The position numbers were made by a program, and so were the translations under genes. A DNA stretch of 64,000 nt from Streptomonospora nanhaiensis (GTDB lineage Bacteria > Actinomycetota > Actinomycetes > Streptosporangiales > Streptosporangiaceae), in contig NZ_CP113264.1 in NCBI RefSeq assembly GCF_026642255.1, positions 3,782,001-3,846,000 of the forward strand, written 5' to 3'. Within the stretch, counting starts at the first letter, position 1, and every line of letters begins with the position of its first letter. Shown here in pieces: positions 26,362 through 34,475 of the stretch. The notes under the pieces are model-generated. The model had not been told where the DNA came from. It searched no databases and worked only from the letters and a program-made list of their open reading frames with translations.

Positions 26362-27984
26362 TCAGTAGCCGCGGACGTCGGGCCAGTGGCGTTCGACGCC
26401 GGTGCGGTCCAGGAGGGCGGTGAAGGCCTCCAGGAGGTCGGCCTTGTCGCGGACGGCGTGCGGTGTGGTGCCCTGCTCCAGGGCGAAGGCGGCGAGCCGT
26501 CCGGCCGCCTCGCCGATGTTCCACTCGACGGGGTGCAGCCGGAAGCAGCCGTTGGTGATGTGGGTGGTGCCGATGTTCTTCGCGGCGGGGAGCAGGTTGG
26601 TCTCCCGGGCGGGCAGGAGCGCGCCCAGGGGGATCTCGAACGGGACGCTGGCGATGTCGACGTAGGTGTCGCCGCCGGTGGAGGGGTGCAGGTCGATGCG
26701 GTAGCTGCCGATGCCCACGGAGTCGTGGCGCCGGACGATGCCGTGCGGTCCCACGAGGTCGAGGGACACGTCGTGCTCGGTGACGGTGGTGACCGCCCTG
26801 ATGCGGCGGGACTCGCGGACGTAGGCGGCCTTGGCCAGCCCGCCCTCCGCGCCGGTGACGTCGGGGCGCGGTCGCAGTCCCGGGAACCCGGTTCCGCCGT
26901 CGGGCCGCGGCGCCTCGGTCTGGAGCCAGTACAGGACCGACAGGGACAGCTGGCGGGCCTCCTCGTGGGCCTCGCGGACGGTCGCGGCGTCCACGACGCC
27001 CTCGATCTCCAGGGCGGGCTTGAGCCAGTAGTCGTTGAGCGGCCAGTTGACCAGGGTGATGTCGGAGTCGAACGCGCCGGGGCGGTGCATGCCGCGCGCC
27101 AGGATGCGGCGGAAGCCCCACAGCTCCTTGTCCCCGGCGTCGGCGCTCTGGTCGGCGGCCACGGCGAGGGGGTCCACGTCGGGGTTGGGGACGAACGTGC
27201 GCCGGGAGGGCTCCAGGGTGCGCGGGTCGGGCGCGGCGAAGCCCAGCAGGGGGCCCGGCCAGAAGTCGGGCCGGTAGGAGCGCCAGAAGTCGTACATGCG
27301 CGGGCGCTCGATCGTGTGGTCCTCGCCCTCGTGGTGGGAGACGGCGAAGCAGTACGTGATGCCCTGGAGGTTGGCGGGGTCGGCGGTCTCGGGTGCGTGC
27401 GGCTCGCCGTGCTCCGACCTGGCCTCCGCGCCGGTGACGTGGTCGATCCCCGCCATCGGCAGGAGGTCGCCGTTCTCCGTGGCGTCGAGGACGTAGTCGG
27501 CGGCGACGGTGTGCCTCCGGCCCCGCGCGTCCTCCAGGACGACGGAGTCCACCCGGTACCCGTCCGTGCGCGCCTCCACGGGACGGTGCCGTTCGAGCAC
27601 GGTGACGCGCCCGGCGGCACGGTGGGGGGCGAGCATCTCCTCCAGGACGGCCAGGGCGACCCGGGGCTCGTGGCAGAGCTTGCTGACCCGGCCGGCGCCG
27701 GGGTTGAGGGTGCGGGAGGCGGCGGCCTCCGCGCGCAGCGGGTAGGCCCGGCGGTAGTGGTCGCGGATGCCCTCGCGCAGGCGGCGGTAGGAGGCGGTGG
27801 CGCCGAACTGCTCGATCCAGGGGTTCTCGTCGGGCGGGACGGCCTGCGAGGTGAGCTGTCCGCCGATCCAGTCGGTCTCCTCGGTGAGGACGACGCGGCG
27901 GCCGGAGTCGGCGGCGGCCAGCGCGGCGGCCACGCCGCCCAGTCCCCCGCCCACGACGAGGATCTCTGTACGGGTCTCGGTCAT
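26362..27984 (-). CDS. FAD-dependent oxidoreductase (FAD_oxidored family)
   Basis: A 540-aa flavoprotein. The dinucleotide-binding motif ILVVGGGLGGVAAALAAADSG is at the N-terminus (VVGGGLGGVAA, residues 9-19), followed by TEETDWIGGQ, where FAD contacts are expected. A DATENGDLLPMAG segment near 170 and a C-terminal GTTHITNGCFRLHPVEWNIGE (about 475-495) match the PF12831-type family found in catabolic loci. ATG 27984 is chosen; upstream in-frame sequence is non-coding in character. It is the first gene of the four-gene operon, downstream of the LacI gene. A CTGGAC/GTCCAG palindrome lies about 55 nt upstream. The substrate is unknown. Confidence 0.8.
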   Translation of the reverse strand: MTETRTEILVVGGGLGGVAAALAAADSGRRVVLTEETDWIGGQLTSQAVPPDENPWIEQFGATASYRRLREGIRDHYRRAYPLRAEAAASRTLNPGAGRVSKLCHEPRVALAVLEEMLAPHRAAGRVTVLERHRPVEARTDGYRVDSVVLEDARGRRHTVAADYVLDATENGDLLPMAGIDHVTGAEARSEHGEPHAPETADPANLQGITYCFAVSHHEGEDHTIERPRMYDFWRSYRPDFWPGPLLGFAAPDPRTLEPSRRTFVPNPDVDPLAVAADQSADAGDKELWGFRRILARGMHRPGAFDSDITLVNWPLNDYWLKPALEIEGVVDAATVREAHEEARQLSLSVLYWLQTEAPRPDGGTGFPGLRPRPDVTGAEGGLAKAAYVRESRRIRAVTTVTEHDVSLDLVGPHGIVRRHDSVGIGSYRIDLHPSTGGDTYVDIASVPFEIPLGALLPARETNLLPAAKNIGTTHITNGCFRLHPVEWNIGEAAGRLAAFALEQGTTPHAVRDKADLLEAFTALLDRTGVERHWPDVRGY

Positions 27985-28036
27985 CGTGTGCCTAATTCGT
28001 TCGTAAGCGGTTCCAGACAGCTCTGCTGAAGGACTG

Positions 28037-28050
28037 CTGGACTGGTCCAG
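28037..28050 (-). promoter_or_regulatory. Operator-like palindrome before the FAD oxidoreductase operon
   Basis: CTGGAC-TG-GTCCAG, a perfect 6+6 dyad, 53 nt upstream of the start at 27984. Its form resembles GntR/FadR-type sites. Closer to the gene, CCTAATTCG (27990-27998) resembles half of the LacI operator seen at 29248 and 29339. Confidence 0.4.
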
Positions 28051-28121
28051 GACGGATCTGTTTCGTGGTGGCCGCGTGGGCACCGGGCCGACCCCTGTCG
28101 GTTCCCGGCCCGGCGAGGCCA

Positions 28122-28139
28122 CCTGAGATGTCTCTCAGG
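28122..28139 (-). terminator. Short hairpin at the end of the LacI gene
   Basis: A 7-bp stem (28122-28128 with 28133-28139) with a 4-nt loop overlaps the stop codon. A longer imperfect hairpin lies at 28083-28113. Together they may end or weaken transcription into the FAD oxidoreductase operon. Confidence 0.4.
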
Positions 28140-29223
28140 TGTGCTTCTTCGGCGGGCGGGGGGCGGCGATCGTGCCGCCCTCCACCGGTTCGCAGGGCAG
28201 CAGGCGCCGGGTGGCTGCCCCGGGGGAGCCCGCGATCAGCTCCAGCAGCAGGCGGACGGCGTCGCGGCCCATCTCGCGCATGGGGACGTCGAACCCGCTG
28301 AACGCGGCGCCCCCGCCCGGGGCGCGGCCCCGGGTACCGGTGGCCGCGCCGAGCACCGCCAGGGACAGGTCTCCGGGACAGTCCAGGCCCGCCCGGCCCA
28401 CGGCCGCCCCGAGCCCCGCCAGGGCGGCCCCGGTGTCGGTCTGCTCGACGACGACGGCGGTGACGCCCTCGGCCAGCCAGCCGCCCAGCAGGGCGTCCGC
28501 GTCGGCGCCGTCGGTCGGCGCGACCAGGCCCCGGGTGTCCAGGCCGGCTTCGCGGGCGCCCTTCAGGACACCCTCCTCCCGGTCGGCCGAGGCCGGCGCC
28601 TGGTCGTGTTCGCGCAGGTAGCGGATCTTGCGGTGGCCCGCCGCGACGAGTCGCGCCACGACCTGCGCCGACGCCGGGACGTAGTCGGCGCCGACGTAGG
28701 GGACGCCGGGCTCGTCCCGGCGGCCGATGTAGACGAAGGGGAATCCGTCCTCGACCAGGCGCCGGATGGGCTCCTCCGGCACGTGGCGCCCGAAGAACAG
28801 GCAGCCGTCGGCGACGCGGACGCGCCGTACCGCGGCCGGGTCCTGCGCCCGCGCAGCGGCGCGGGCGGAGCCGGTGAACAGGATGAGGTCCTGCCCCTGG
28901 GCGGCCGCCTCCTCCTCCACCCCGGCCAGGACCGGGTAGTAGGAGTGGGCGACGTCGGTGGGGAACGTGGTGCTGAAGGTGTACAGGCCGAGCATCGCGT
29001 TGCGCGCGGAGGCGAGCCGCGTGGCCACGGGGTCGGGCACGTAGCCGAGTTCCTCCGCGGCGTCGAGGACCCTCTGCCGGGTCTCCCTGGCGAGCGCCAT
29101 GCCCGAGGGCGTCCCCCGCAGGATGAGGGAGACGGCGGCCTGGGAGACGCCCGCGACCCGCGCGATGTCGGACTGGCGGGGCCTGCGGCGCCCGGCGGCC
29201 CTCTCCCGGCTTGCGTCGGTCAC
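28135..29223 (-). CDS. LacI-family transcriptional regulator
   Basis: A 362-aa repressor. The DNA-binding domain is QSDIARVAGVSQAAVSLILRG (about residues 17-37) with the hinge AAEELGYVPDPVATRLAS. The effector domain follows (LGLYTFSTTFP, RRVRVADGCLFFG, VVARLVAAGHRKIRYL, GFDVPMREMGRDAVRLLLELI). GTG 29223 has GAGGAGGAACAG immediately upstream. Two perfect 14-bp palindromes of LacI-operator form lie in the 208-nt divergent region, so it very probably controls itself and the secreted propeller protein at 29432. It may also control the catabolic operon downstream. The effector is probably a sugar or sugar acid. Confidence 0.9.
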   Translation of the reverse strand: MTDASRERAAGRRRPRQSDIARVAGVSQAAVSLILRGTPSGMALARETRQRVLDAAEELGYVPDPVATRLASARNAMLGLYTFSTTFPTDVAHSYYPVLAGVEEEAAAQGQDLILFTGSARAAARAQDPAAVRRVRVADGCLFFGRHVPEEPIRRLVEDGFPFVYIGRRDEPGVPYVGADYVPASAQVVARLVAAGHRKIRYLREHDQAPASADREEGVLKGAREAGLDTRGLVAPTDGADADALLGGWLAEGVTAVVVEQTDTGAALAGLGAAVGRAGLDCPGDLSLAVLGAATGTRGRAPGGGAAFSGFDVPMREMGRDAVRLLLELIAGSPGAATRRLLPCEPVEGGTIAAPRPPKKHT

Positions 29224-29247
29224 CTGTTCCTCCTCTGATACGGCGTC

Positions 29248-29261
29248 CTAATGCGCATTAG
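29248..29261. promoter_or_regulatory. LacI operator 1
   Basis: The perfect palindrome CTAATGCGCATTAG, 25 nt upstream of the LacI gene start; it would overlap that gene's promoter. Confidence 0.7.
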
Positions 29262-29338
29262 TCCATGACTGTGAGCCGCGCCACGCGGTATGTCAAGAGG
29301 TGTCGGCCGGATTTCCGACCGATGGCCATGGAGTTTCA

Positions 29339-29352
29339 CTAATACGTATTAG
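29339..29352. promoter_or_regulatory. LacI operator 2
   Basis: The perfect palindrome CTAATACGTATTAG shares CTAAT-N-CG-N-ATTAG with operator 1. It lies just before a TTGACT -35 candidate (29357-29362) of the rightward gene. The two centres are 91 bp apart, compatible with looping. Confidence 0.7.
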
Positions 29353-29431
29353 GTCCTTGACTGACGCATCGTCCCTGGCAGAGACTCTGGACCTCGGAGC
29401 ACCCCCCGACACGCTCCGGAAGGGAACCGTC

Positions 29432-30457
29432 ATGTCCGACGCACACTCCCCCGACACCCCGGCCCCGGGCGTGGGCCGCAGGACCGCGCTCCTGGGCGCC
29501 GGGGCCGCCGCGGCCGGGGCCCTCCTCGCCCCCGGCCTCCTCGGGCCGGCGCCCGCGGGCGCCGCCCGCACCGCCCCGGTCCTGCCCCGGTACACGTTCC
29601 TGCGCGAGGCCCTGGACACCTCGTCGCTGGCCTACAACCCGACGGGGGAGCTGATCTTCCCGTGCCTGCGCGGCACCGCCGGGAGACTCTCCGGCGCCCC
29701 CGGCCGCTTCCTGCTCTACTACGCCCCCCACGACGCGCCCGGCGGCATCTGCCTGGCGTACGCCGACAGCCCGGAGGGCCCCTTCACCGAGCACCCGGGC
29801 AACCCGATCGTGTCCCGCACCTGGTCCCCGCACTACTCGGTCAGCCACGTCTCCTCGCCGCACGTGATGTGGAACGCCGAGCACCGGGAGATGTGGCTGT
29901 ACTTCCACGGCGAGAACACCACCACTCGCCTGGCGCGCTCGCGGAACGGGATCGACTTCGACTACCAGGGCACCGTCCTGACCACGGCGATGGTGCCGGG
30001 CACCACGGAGGCCTCCTACGCCCGGGTCTTCGAGCACCCCCTGCCCGACCGGGGCGCGCGCTACGTGATGGTGTTCATGCGCAACAGCACGGGCGGCAAC
30101 CGCTCCATCGGGTGGGGGTGGTCGGCCGACGGCATCACCTTCGACTTCGACCCCCGGCCGCTGGTCTCCCACTCCTCCGTGGGGGTGGCGAACCTGTCCG
30201 GGCCCCATGTCCTCGAGCGGGGCGGGAGCACCTACGTCGCCTACCACACCGACCGGGGCGACATCCGCCTCACCGAGGTCGGGCGGGACTTCTCCCTGCG
30301 CAACCACCTGGGCGTGGTCCACAGCCCCCTGGCTGGGCCGCCGGACTCGGGCCGCAGCGCGGCCCCCTCCTACGGGTCCGACGGGGGCACGCAGTACATG
30401 TTCTACGAGGCGGGCCACCGCCTGGGGGCGACCATCGCCATCGCACGGGCCGGGTGA
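29432..30457 (+). CDS. Tat-exported beta-propeller protein (GH43/GH32-like)
   Basis: A 341-aa exported protein. The twin-arginine signal VGRRTALLGAGAAAAGALLA (residues 14-33) precedes an APAGA-type cleavage region. The mature part has repeated five-bladed propeller elements: FLLYYAPHDAPGGICLAYADS, HVMWNAEHREMWLYFHGEN, RYVMVFMRNSTGG, STYVAYHTDRG and TQYMFYEAGH. This is as in glycoside hydrolase family 43-like proteins that cut or bind plant or microbial oligosaccharides. Catalytic acids cannot be assigned by eye. ATG 29432 has GGAAGGGA upstream. It is divergent from the LacI repressor and probably repressed by it. Confidence 0.72.
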   Translation: MSDAHSPDTPAPGVGRRTALLGAGAAAAGALLAPGLLGPAPAGAARTAPVLPRYTFLREALDTSSLAYNPTGELIFPCLRGTAGRLSGAPGRFLLYYAPHDAPGGICLAYADSPEGPFTEHPGNPIVSRTWSPHYSVSHVSSPHVMWNAEHREMWLYFHGENTTTRLARSRNGIDFDYQGTVLTTAMVPGTTEASYARVFEHPLPDRGARYVMVFMRNSTGGNRSIGWGWSADGITFDFDPRPLVSHSSVGVANLSGPHVLERGGSTYVAYHTDRGDIRLTEVGRDFSLRNHLGVVHSPLAGPPDSGRSAAPSYGSDGGTQYMFYEAGHRLGATIAIARAG

Positions 30458-30475
30458 GGCCGCCCGCGGACGCGG

Positions 30476-30580
30476 GCACGGCCGCCCGGACGGGATCGGG
30501 CGGCCGTGCGGGCCCGCTCCTCCGCGTCCCCGGCTCTCCCCTCCCGCCCGGTCCGCCCGGGCGGGAGGGGAGAGCCGGGG
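30476..30580. terminator. Double terminator between convergent genes
   Basis: Two perfect stems: 13 bp (30476-30488 with 30497-30509) and an exceptional 23 bp (30528-30550 with 30558-30580, 7-nt loop). They lie between the propeller gene (stop 30457) and the convergent transporter gene (stop 30608). Confidence 0.8.
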
Positions 30581-30607
30581 CCTGGCCTCCGCCGGCCCCG
30601 GCGGGGG

Positions 30608-31855
30608 TCAGGCCCCGGCGACGATCCCGTAGAGCTCGTAGCAGCACAGGACCACGAAGAGCGAGCCCGCCAGGGCCAGCCCGGTGTTGCTGATCCAGCC
30701 GTTGCGCCATTCGCGGGGGGTGCGGGAGGAGTTGAGCAGCCACATCAGGGTGAACGCCAGGAACGGCATGAAGAACGCGCCCAGCACGCCGTAGGCGATG
30801 ATCAGCTGGAAGGGCCTGCCCACCAGCAGCAGGAGCATGGGCGGGAAGGTCAGCCACAGCATGTAGCCGCGGAAGGCCCAGCTCTTCTCGTTCTCCACGG
30901 GATCGGTGTCGGTGCGCCCCCGCACGTGGTTGACGAAGTCCGCGAAGAGCAGGCTCACGCCGTGCCACACGCCGATGATGGAGGAGTAGGCGGCGGAGAA
31001 GAAGCCGACGAGGAACACGGTCGCCACGAACCCGCCGAACCGCTCGCGCAGGATGTCGCCCAGTTGGAGGAGCCCCTGGTCGCCCTGCTCCAGCGCGATG
31101 CCGCTGGCGTACAGGAGTTCGGCGCCCACGACGAGCATCGCGACGACGAAGACGCCGGTCGTGACGTAGGCGACGCGGTTGTCCAGCCGCATCATCCTCA
31201 TCCAGCCGGAGTCGCGCCAGCCCTTCGCGTTCACCCAGTACCCGTAGGCCGCCATGGTGATGGTGCCGCCCACGCCGCCGACGAGGCCCAGGGTGTAGAA
31301 CACCGACCCCTCCGGGAGCAGGGGGACGAGCCCGCGCAGGGTCTGGCCGATGTCCGGCCCGACGTAGAGGGCCAGGCCCACCACCGTCACGAACATGACG
31401 CCGACCAGGACCGTCATGATCTTCTCGAAGACCGCGTACCGGTTGAACCAGACGATCGCCAGCCCCGAAACGCCCGCCAGGACCGCCCACAGCTCCAGCG
31501 GGAGCACCGGGAAGAGGGTGGCCAGGGGCAGGGCCGTCGCGGTCATCGCGCTCGCCCCGTAGACGAAGCCCCAGATCACGATGTAGGGGGCGAAGTAGAC
31601 GGTGGTCCACTTCCCCATGCTGCTCCACCCGTCGAAGATGGTGCGCCCGGTCGCCAGGTGCCAGCGCCCGGTGGCCTCCGCCAGGGAGATCTTCACCAGG
31701 CAGCCGACGATCGTCGCCCACAGCAGGGCGTAGCCGAAGCGGTTGCCCGCGATGAGTGTGGCGACCATGTCGCCAGCGCCGACGCCCGTGGCCGCGACGA
31801 CGATGCCCGGCCCGAGCTGCTTCCAGGTCGCCCTGCGTTGTTCGGTGGCCGCCAC
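30608..31855 (-). CDS. Nramp-family transporter, divergent
   Basis: A 415-aa membrane protein with about 11 helices and the Nramp/APC fold. TM1 reads LGPGIVVAATGVGAGDMVATLIAG; the canonical Nramp DPGN is replaced by GDMV. The helix-6 metal motif (MPH in classical members) is replaced by AAYGYWVNAKG. The protein is therefore a divergent Nramp and may move something other than Mn2+/Fe2+. GTG 31855 has GGAGGGG 4-10 nt upstream; the frame is open to 32269 but that part is Arg/Gly-rich. It appears monocistronic. Confidence 0.78.
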   Translation of the reverse strand: MAATEQRRATWKQLGPGIVVAATGVGAGDMVATLIAGNRFGYALLWATIVGCLVKISLAEATGRWHLATGRTIFDGWSSMGKWTTVYFAPYIVIWGFVYGASAMTATALPLATLFPVLPLELWAVLAGVSGLAIVWFNRYAVFEKIMTVLVGVMFVTVVGLALYVGPDIGQTLRGLVPLLPEGSVFYTLGLVGGVGGTITMAAYGYWVNAKGWRDSGWMRMMRLDNRVAYVTTGVFVVAMLVVGAELLYASGIALEQGDQGLLQLGDILRERFGGFVATVFLVGFFSAAYSSIIGVWHGVSLLFADFVNHVRGRTDTDPVENEKSWAFRGYMLWLTFPPMLLLLVGRPFQLIIAYGVLGAFFMPFLAFTLMWLLNSSRTPREWRNGWISNTGLALAGSLFVVLCCYELYGIVAGA

Positions 31856-32085
31856 CGGCCCCTCCTTCGTGCGGGGACGGAGTCCGCCCGTCCAGTGGCA
31901 AGAATGTAGGGGGTGTGACGCACGGTACAAAAGGGGCGACGCTTCCCCCGGGGGTTCCGTGGCGCAATCGATACGCCCGGAGGGCCGCGGGGCGGGGGCG
32001 CGCGGCGCGGACGGCCCGCCGGCGGGCCGTCCGCGGCGGCGTCCGGGCCCCGGCCCGCGGGAGGCCCCCGCCCCGGGCCGCGCCC
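31856..32085. other. Intergenic region with palindrome terminator at 32006-32035
   Basis: A 30-bp perfect palindrome (32006-32020 with 32021-32035) probably terminates the leftward methyltransferase transcript. An AT-richer patch at 31907-31940 may hold the transporter promoter. No gene is seen. Confidence 0.6.
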
Positions 32086-32919
32086 CTACCCCTTGCGGGC
32101 CACCCCGCCGTACTCGGCCACCGGTCGGACCTCGCCCACCTCGGTGGGGCCCGGGCGCCACAGGGAGCAGGAGACCACGCCCGGCTCCAGCAGCTCCAGG
32201 CCGTCGAAGAGCGCCGCGATGCCCTCGGCCGAGCGGATGGTGATCTTGGGGGTGCCGCGCTCGTTCCACGCGGCCGCCACCTGGTGGGCGCGCTCGTGGT
32301 CGATGTCGTCCGTGGGGTGGGACACGACCAGGAAGCTCCCCGGCGCGAGCGCGTCGAGGAGCCGGTCCAGGACCGAGCGGACCTCGCCGTCGTCGGCGAC
32401 GAAGTTCACCACGCCCAGCAGCATCAGGGCCACGGGCTCCGACAGGTCCAGGGTCGCGGAGGCCGCGCTCAGGATCGCGTCGGGGTCGCGCAGGTCGGCG
32501 TCCACGTAGTCGGTCGCCCCCTGGGCCGACCCCGTCAGCAGCGCCCGCGCGTGCGTGAGCACGAGCGGGTCGTTGTCCACGTAGACGACCCGCGCGTCCG
32601 CGGCCACGGACTGGGCGACCTCGTGGGTGTTGTTGTGGGTCGGCAGGCCGGTGCCGACGTCCAGGAACTGCCGGATCCCCTCCTCCTTCGCGAGGTGGGT
32701 GACCGTGCGGACGAGGAAGGCGCGGTCCGCGACCGCGTTGTCCACGATCTCCGGGAAGAACGAGCGGATCTGCTCGCCCATCTCCCGGTCCACCGGGTAG
32801 TTGTCCTTGCCTCCCAGCCAGTAGTTCCAGATACGGGCGTTGTGGGGGACGGAGGTGTCGATCCTGGGGGCGGGACCCTCGGAAGTCACGGGGGGCACGG
32901 AAGGCCTCTTTCTGTGCAT
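32086..32919 (-). CDS. SAM-dependent methyltransferase, DUF574 family
   Basis: A 277-aa protein of the actinomycete S-adenosylmethionine methyltransferase family PF04672 (DUF574). Signature segments are VPHNARIWNYWLGGKDNYPVDRE (split around residues 24-46), FLDVGTGLPTHNN (SAM-binding, about 85-97), VVYVDNDPLVLTHARALL and ALMLLGVVNFV. The family is expanded in actinomycetes and its substrates are unknown. ATG 32919 precedes MHRKRPS; the open frame continues upstream with non-coding character. It is divergent from the RlaP-type gene across about 200 nt. Confidence 0.85.
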   Translation of the reverse strand: MHRKRPSVPPVTSEGPAPRIDTSVPHNARIWNYWLGGKDNYPVDREMGEQIRSFFPEIVDNAVADRAFLVRTVTHLAKEEGIRQFLDVGTGLPTHNNTHEVAQSVAADARVVYVDNDPLVLTHARALLTGSAQGATDYVDADLRDPDAILSAASATLDLSEPVALMLLGVVNFVADDGEVRSVLDRLLDALAPGSFLVVSHPTDDIDHERAHQVAAAWNERGTPKITIRSAEGIAALFDGLELLEPGVVSCSLWRPGPTEVGEVRPVAEYGGVARKG

Positions 32920-33050
32920 GTCGCTCGGAAGCGCCCGAAAAGGGGCGCTACGCGGACAAGTAAACGGTCCCGGGGACCGGCGGGCAACTACCGAACCGCC
33001 CGAATCCCCCGCCCCACAGGCCTCCCCCACCCCCGACCGCCGAAAAGGAG

Positions 33051-33080
33051 TCGAACCGCCCGCACTCCGGCGGATAGGTT
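33051..33080 (+). promoter_or_regulatory. Promoter candidate for the nucleotidyltransferase gene
   Basis: TCGAAC (33051-33056), an 18-nt spacer and TAGGTT (33075-33080) lie 43 nt before the GTG at 33123. Confidence 0.4.
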
Positions 33081-33122
33081 GCCCACACCCCCCTTCCGCA
33101 CAGCGACGACCAGGAGCCGCAG

Positions 33123-33896
33123 GTGAAGCACTCCGCCCCCGAGTACGCACGCATCGCCGAGAAGGGCACCGTCCTGCGCTGCCAGGTGGGATCCGGCGTC
33201 CACGGGGTCGCCCTCGACGGACAGAACGACCGCGACGAGATGGGCATCTGCCTCGAACCGCCCGAGTACGTGATCGGACTGCGCGCCTTCGAGCAGTACG
33301 TCTTCCGCACCCGGCCCGAGCACTCCCGCTCCGGCCCGGGCGACCTCGACCTGACCGTCTACTCTCTGCGCAAGTGGATGCGCCTGGCCCTGGACGGCAA
33401 CCCGACCGTCCTGCTGCCCCTGTTCGTCCCCGACGGCGAGATCGTCGCCGTCACGGACACCGGCCGCGAACTGCGCGCCTGCGCCGACCGCGTCCTGTCG
33501 CGCCGGGCGGGCCACCGCTTCCTCGGCTACCTGCGCGCCCAGCGCGAACGCATGGAGGGCCTGCGCGGCGGCAAGCACACCAACAGGCCGGAGCTGGTCG
33601 ACGCCTACGGCTTCGACACCAAGTACGCCTACCACATGGTCCGGCTCGGCATCCAGGGCGTCGAACTCATGGAGACCGGGCGGCTGACCCTGCCGATGCC
33701 CGGCCCCGACCGCACCTGGCTGCTGGAGCTGCGCCGCGGCCAACACAGCCGCACCGAGGCCCTCGAGCGCGCCACGGAGCTGGAGGAGCGGCTGGTGTGG
33801 CTGTGCGACCACGCCGACCTACCCGAGGAGCCCGACCGCACCTGGGCCGACCGCTGGCTGGTCGACGCCTACCGGAGGTCCTGGGACGCCCGCTGA
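33123..33896 (+). CDS. RlaP-type predicted nucleotidyltransferase (PF10127)
   Basis: A 257-aa protein of the DNA-polymerase-beta-like nucleotidyltransferase superfamily. The nucleotide-binding signature is VGSGVHGVALDGQNDRDEMGI (GS at about residues 23-24, the acidic pair near 37 and 39). LDLTVYSLRKWMRLALDGNPTV follows, as in the family first noted beside RNA ligases (RlaP, linked to RNA repair). GTG 33123 has GGAG upstream. It lies 1.6 kb upstream of the tandem tRNA-like elements on the same strand. A functional link to those RNAs is attractive but unproven; many actinomycetes carry this gene alone. Confidence 0.8.
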   Translation: MKHSAPEYARIAEKGTVLRCQVGSGVHGVALDGQNDRDEMGICLEPPEYVIGLRAFEQYVFRTRPEHSRSGPGDLDLTVYSLRKWMRLALDGNPTVLLPLFVPDGEIVAVTDTGRELRACADRVLSRRAGHRFLGYLRAQRERMEGLRGGKHTNRPELVDAYGFDTKYAYHMVRLGIQGVELMETGRLTLPMPGPDRTWLLELRRGQHSRTEALERATELEERLVWLCDHADLPEEPDRTWADRWLVDAYRRSWDAR

Positions 33897-34031
33897 GGAC
33901 CCCGCCGCCACTCCCCGCGACCCCGCCGACCAGTACGGGCACCCGCCGGGGAACCGGCGCCGGGTCGAGATAGGGTGAGCCACCGAAGAGGCACGCGGCG
34001 CGCCCGGCCCACCGGGCGTCGACCGCGCGGC

Positions 34032-34051
34032 GGACACCGCGCGCGGTGTCC
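34032..34051. promoter_or_regulatory. 20-bp perfect palindrome upstream of the 30-aa gene
   Basis: GGACACCGCG paired with CGCGGTGTCC without a loop, 26 nt before the ATG at 34078 and just before its ribosome site. It could be an operator or a translation-controlling hairpin. Confidence 0.5.
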
Positions 34052-34077
34052 GGGAACAACAAACGTGAGGAAACACC

Positions 34078-34170
34078 ATGGTCGGAACCATCGCCTTTGT
34101 GCTCATGGTCGTGAGCCTGTCGATGATGCTCATCGCCGGCATCATCCCCGCGTTCATCAAGACCCGCTGA
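34078..34170 (+). CDS. 30-aa single-helix membrane peptide
   Basis: A complete small gene with ATG 34078, GTGAGGA 7-13 nt upstream and stop 34170. The peptide is one hydrophobic helix (residues about 3-26, MVGTIAFVLMVVSLSMMLIAGII) with a basic end (FIKTR). This is the layout of small membrane regulators that bind larger membrane proteins. A 20-bp palindrome lies in its 5' region. The partner and function are unknown. Confidence 0.6.
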   Translation: MVGTIAFVLMVVSLSMMLIAGIIPAFIKTR

Positions 34171-34226
34171 CCGGCGGCGGGTGCCGCCCCTCGGGCGCAC
34201 CCGCCCACCCGGCTCCCCGGCCGGCC

Positions 34227-34293
34227 GCCGCACGGCGGTCACCGGGTCCCGGCCGCCGACACTCCCGTGCCGGACGCCGCACGGCGGTCACCG
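34227..34293 (+). repeat. Direct repeat of 18 bp
   Basis: GCCGCACGGCGGTCACCG occurs at 34227-34244 and again at 34276-34293. Each copy contains a small GCCGC/GCGGT dyad. It lies in the gap (34171-34475) between the 30-aa gene and the next gene, which otherwise shows nothing recognisable. Confidence 0.5.
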
Positions 34294-34475
34294 CCCACCG
34301 AGGACAGGGTCCGCACCGGACGCCGCCGCCCGCGGCAGGACCGCTCCCCCGGTCGGCGACGGGGCCCGCCGACCGCGGCGGACTCCCCCGCACCCCTCGC
34401 CCTTACCACGCGGACCGGACAACCTCACCCCCCGGGGCATGGCCGCGAACGGCCCGATCCTGGAACCTCGTGGTC

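Noticed and set aside
23424..27620. A 1398-codon leftward frame
   Set aside because: Only its last 223 codons are a real gene; the rest overlaps the hydantoinase and FAD oxidoreductase genes in a shadow frame.
34227..34293. A regulatory riboswitch
   Set aside because: Only an 18-bp direct repeat is visible; no conserved aptamer-like fold or adjacent regulated gene was recognised.
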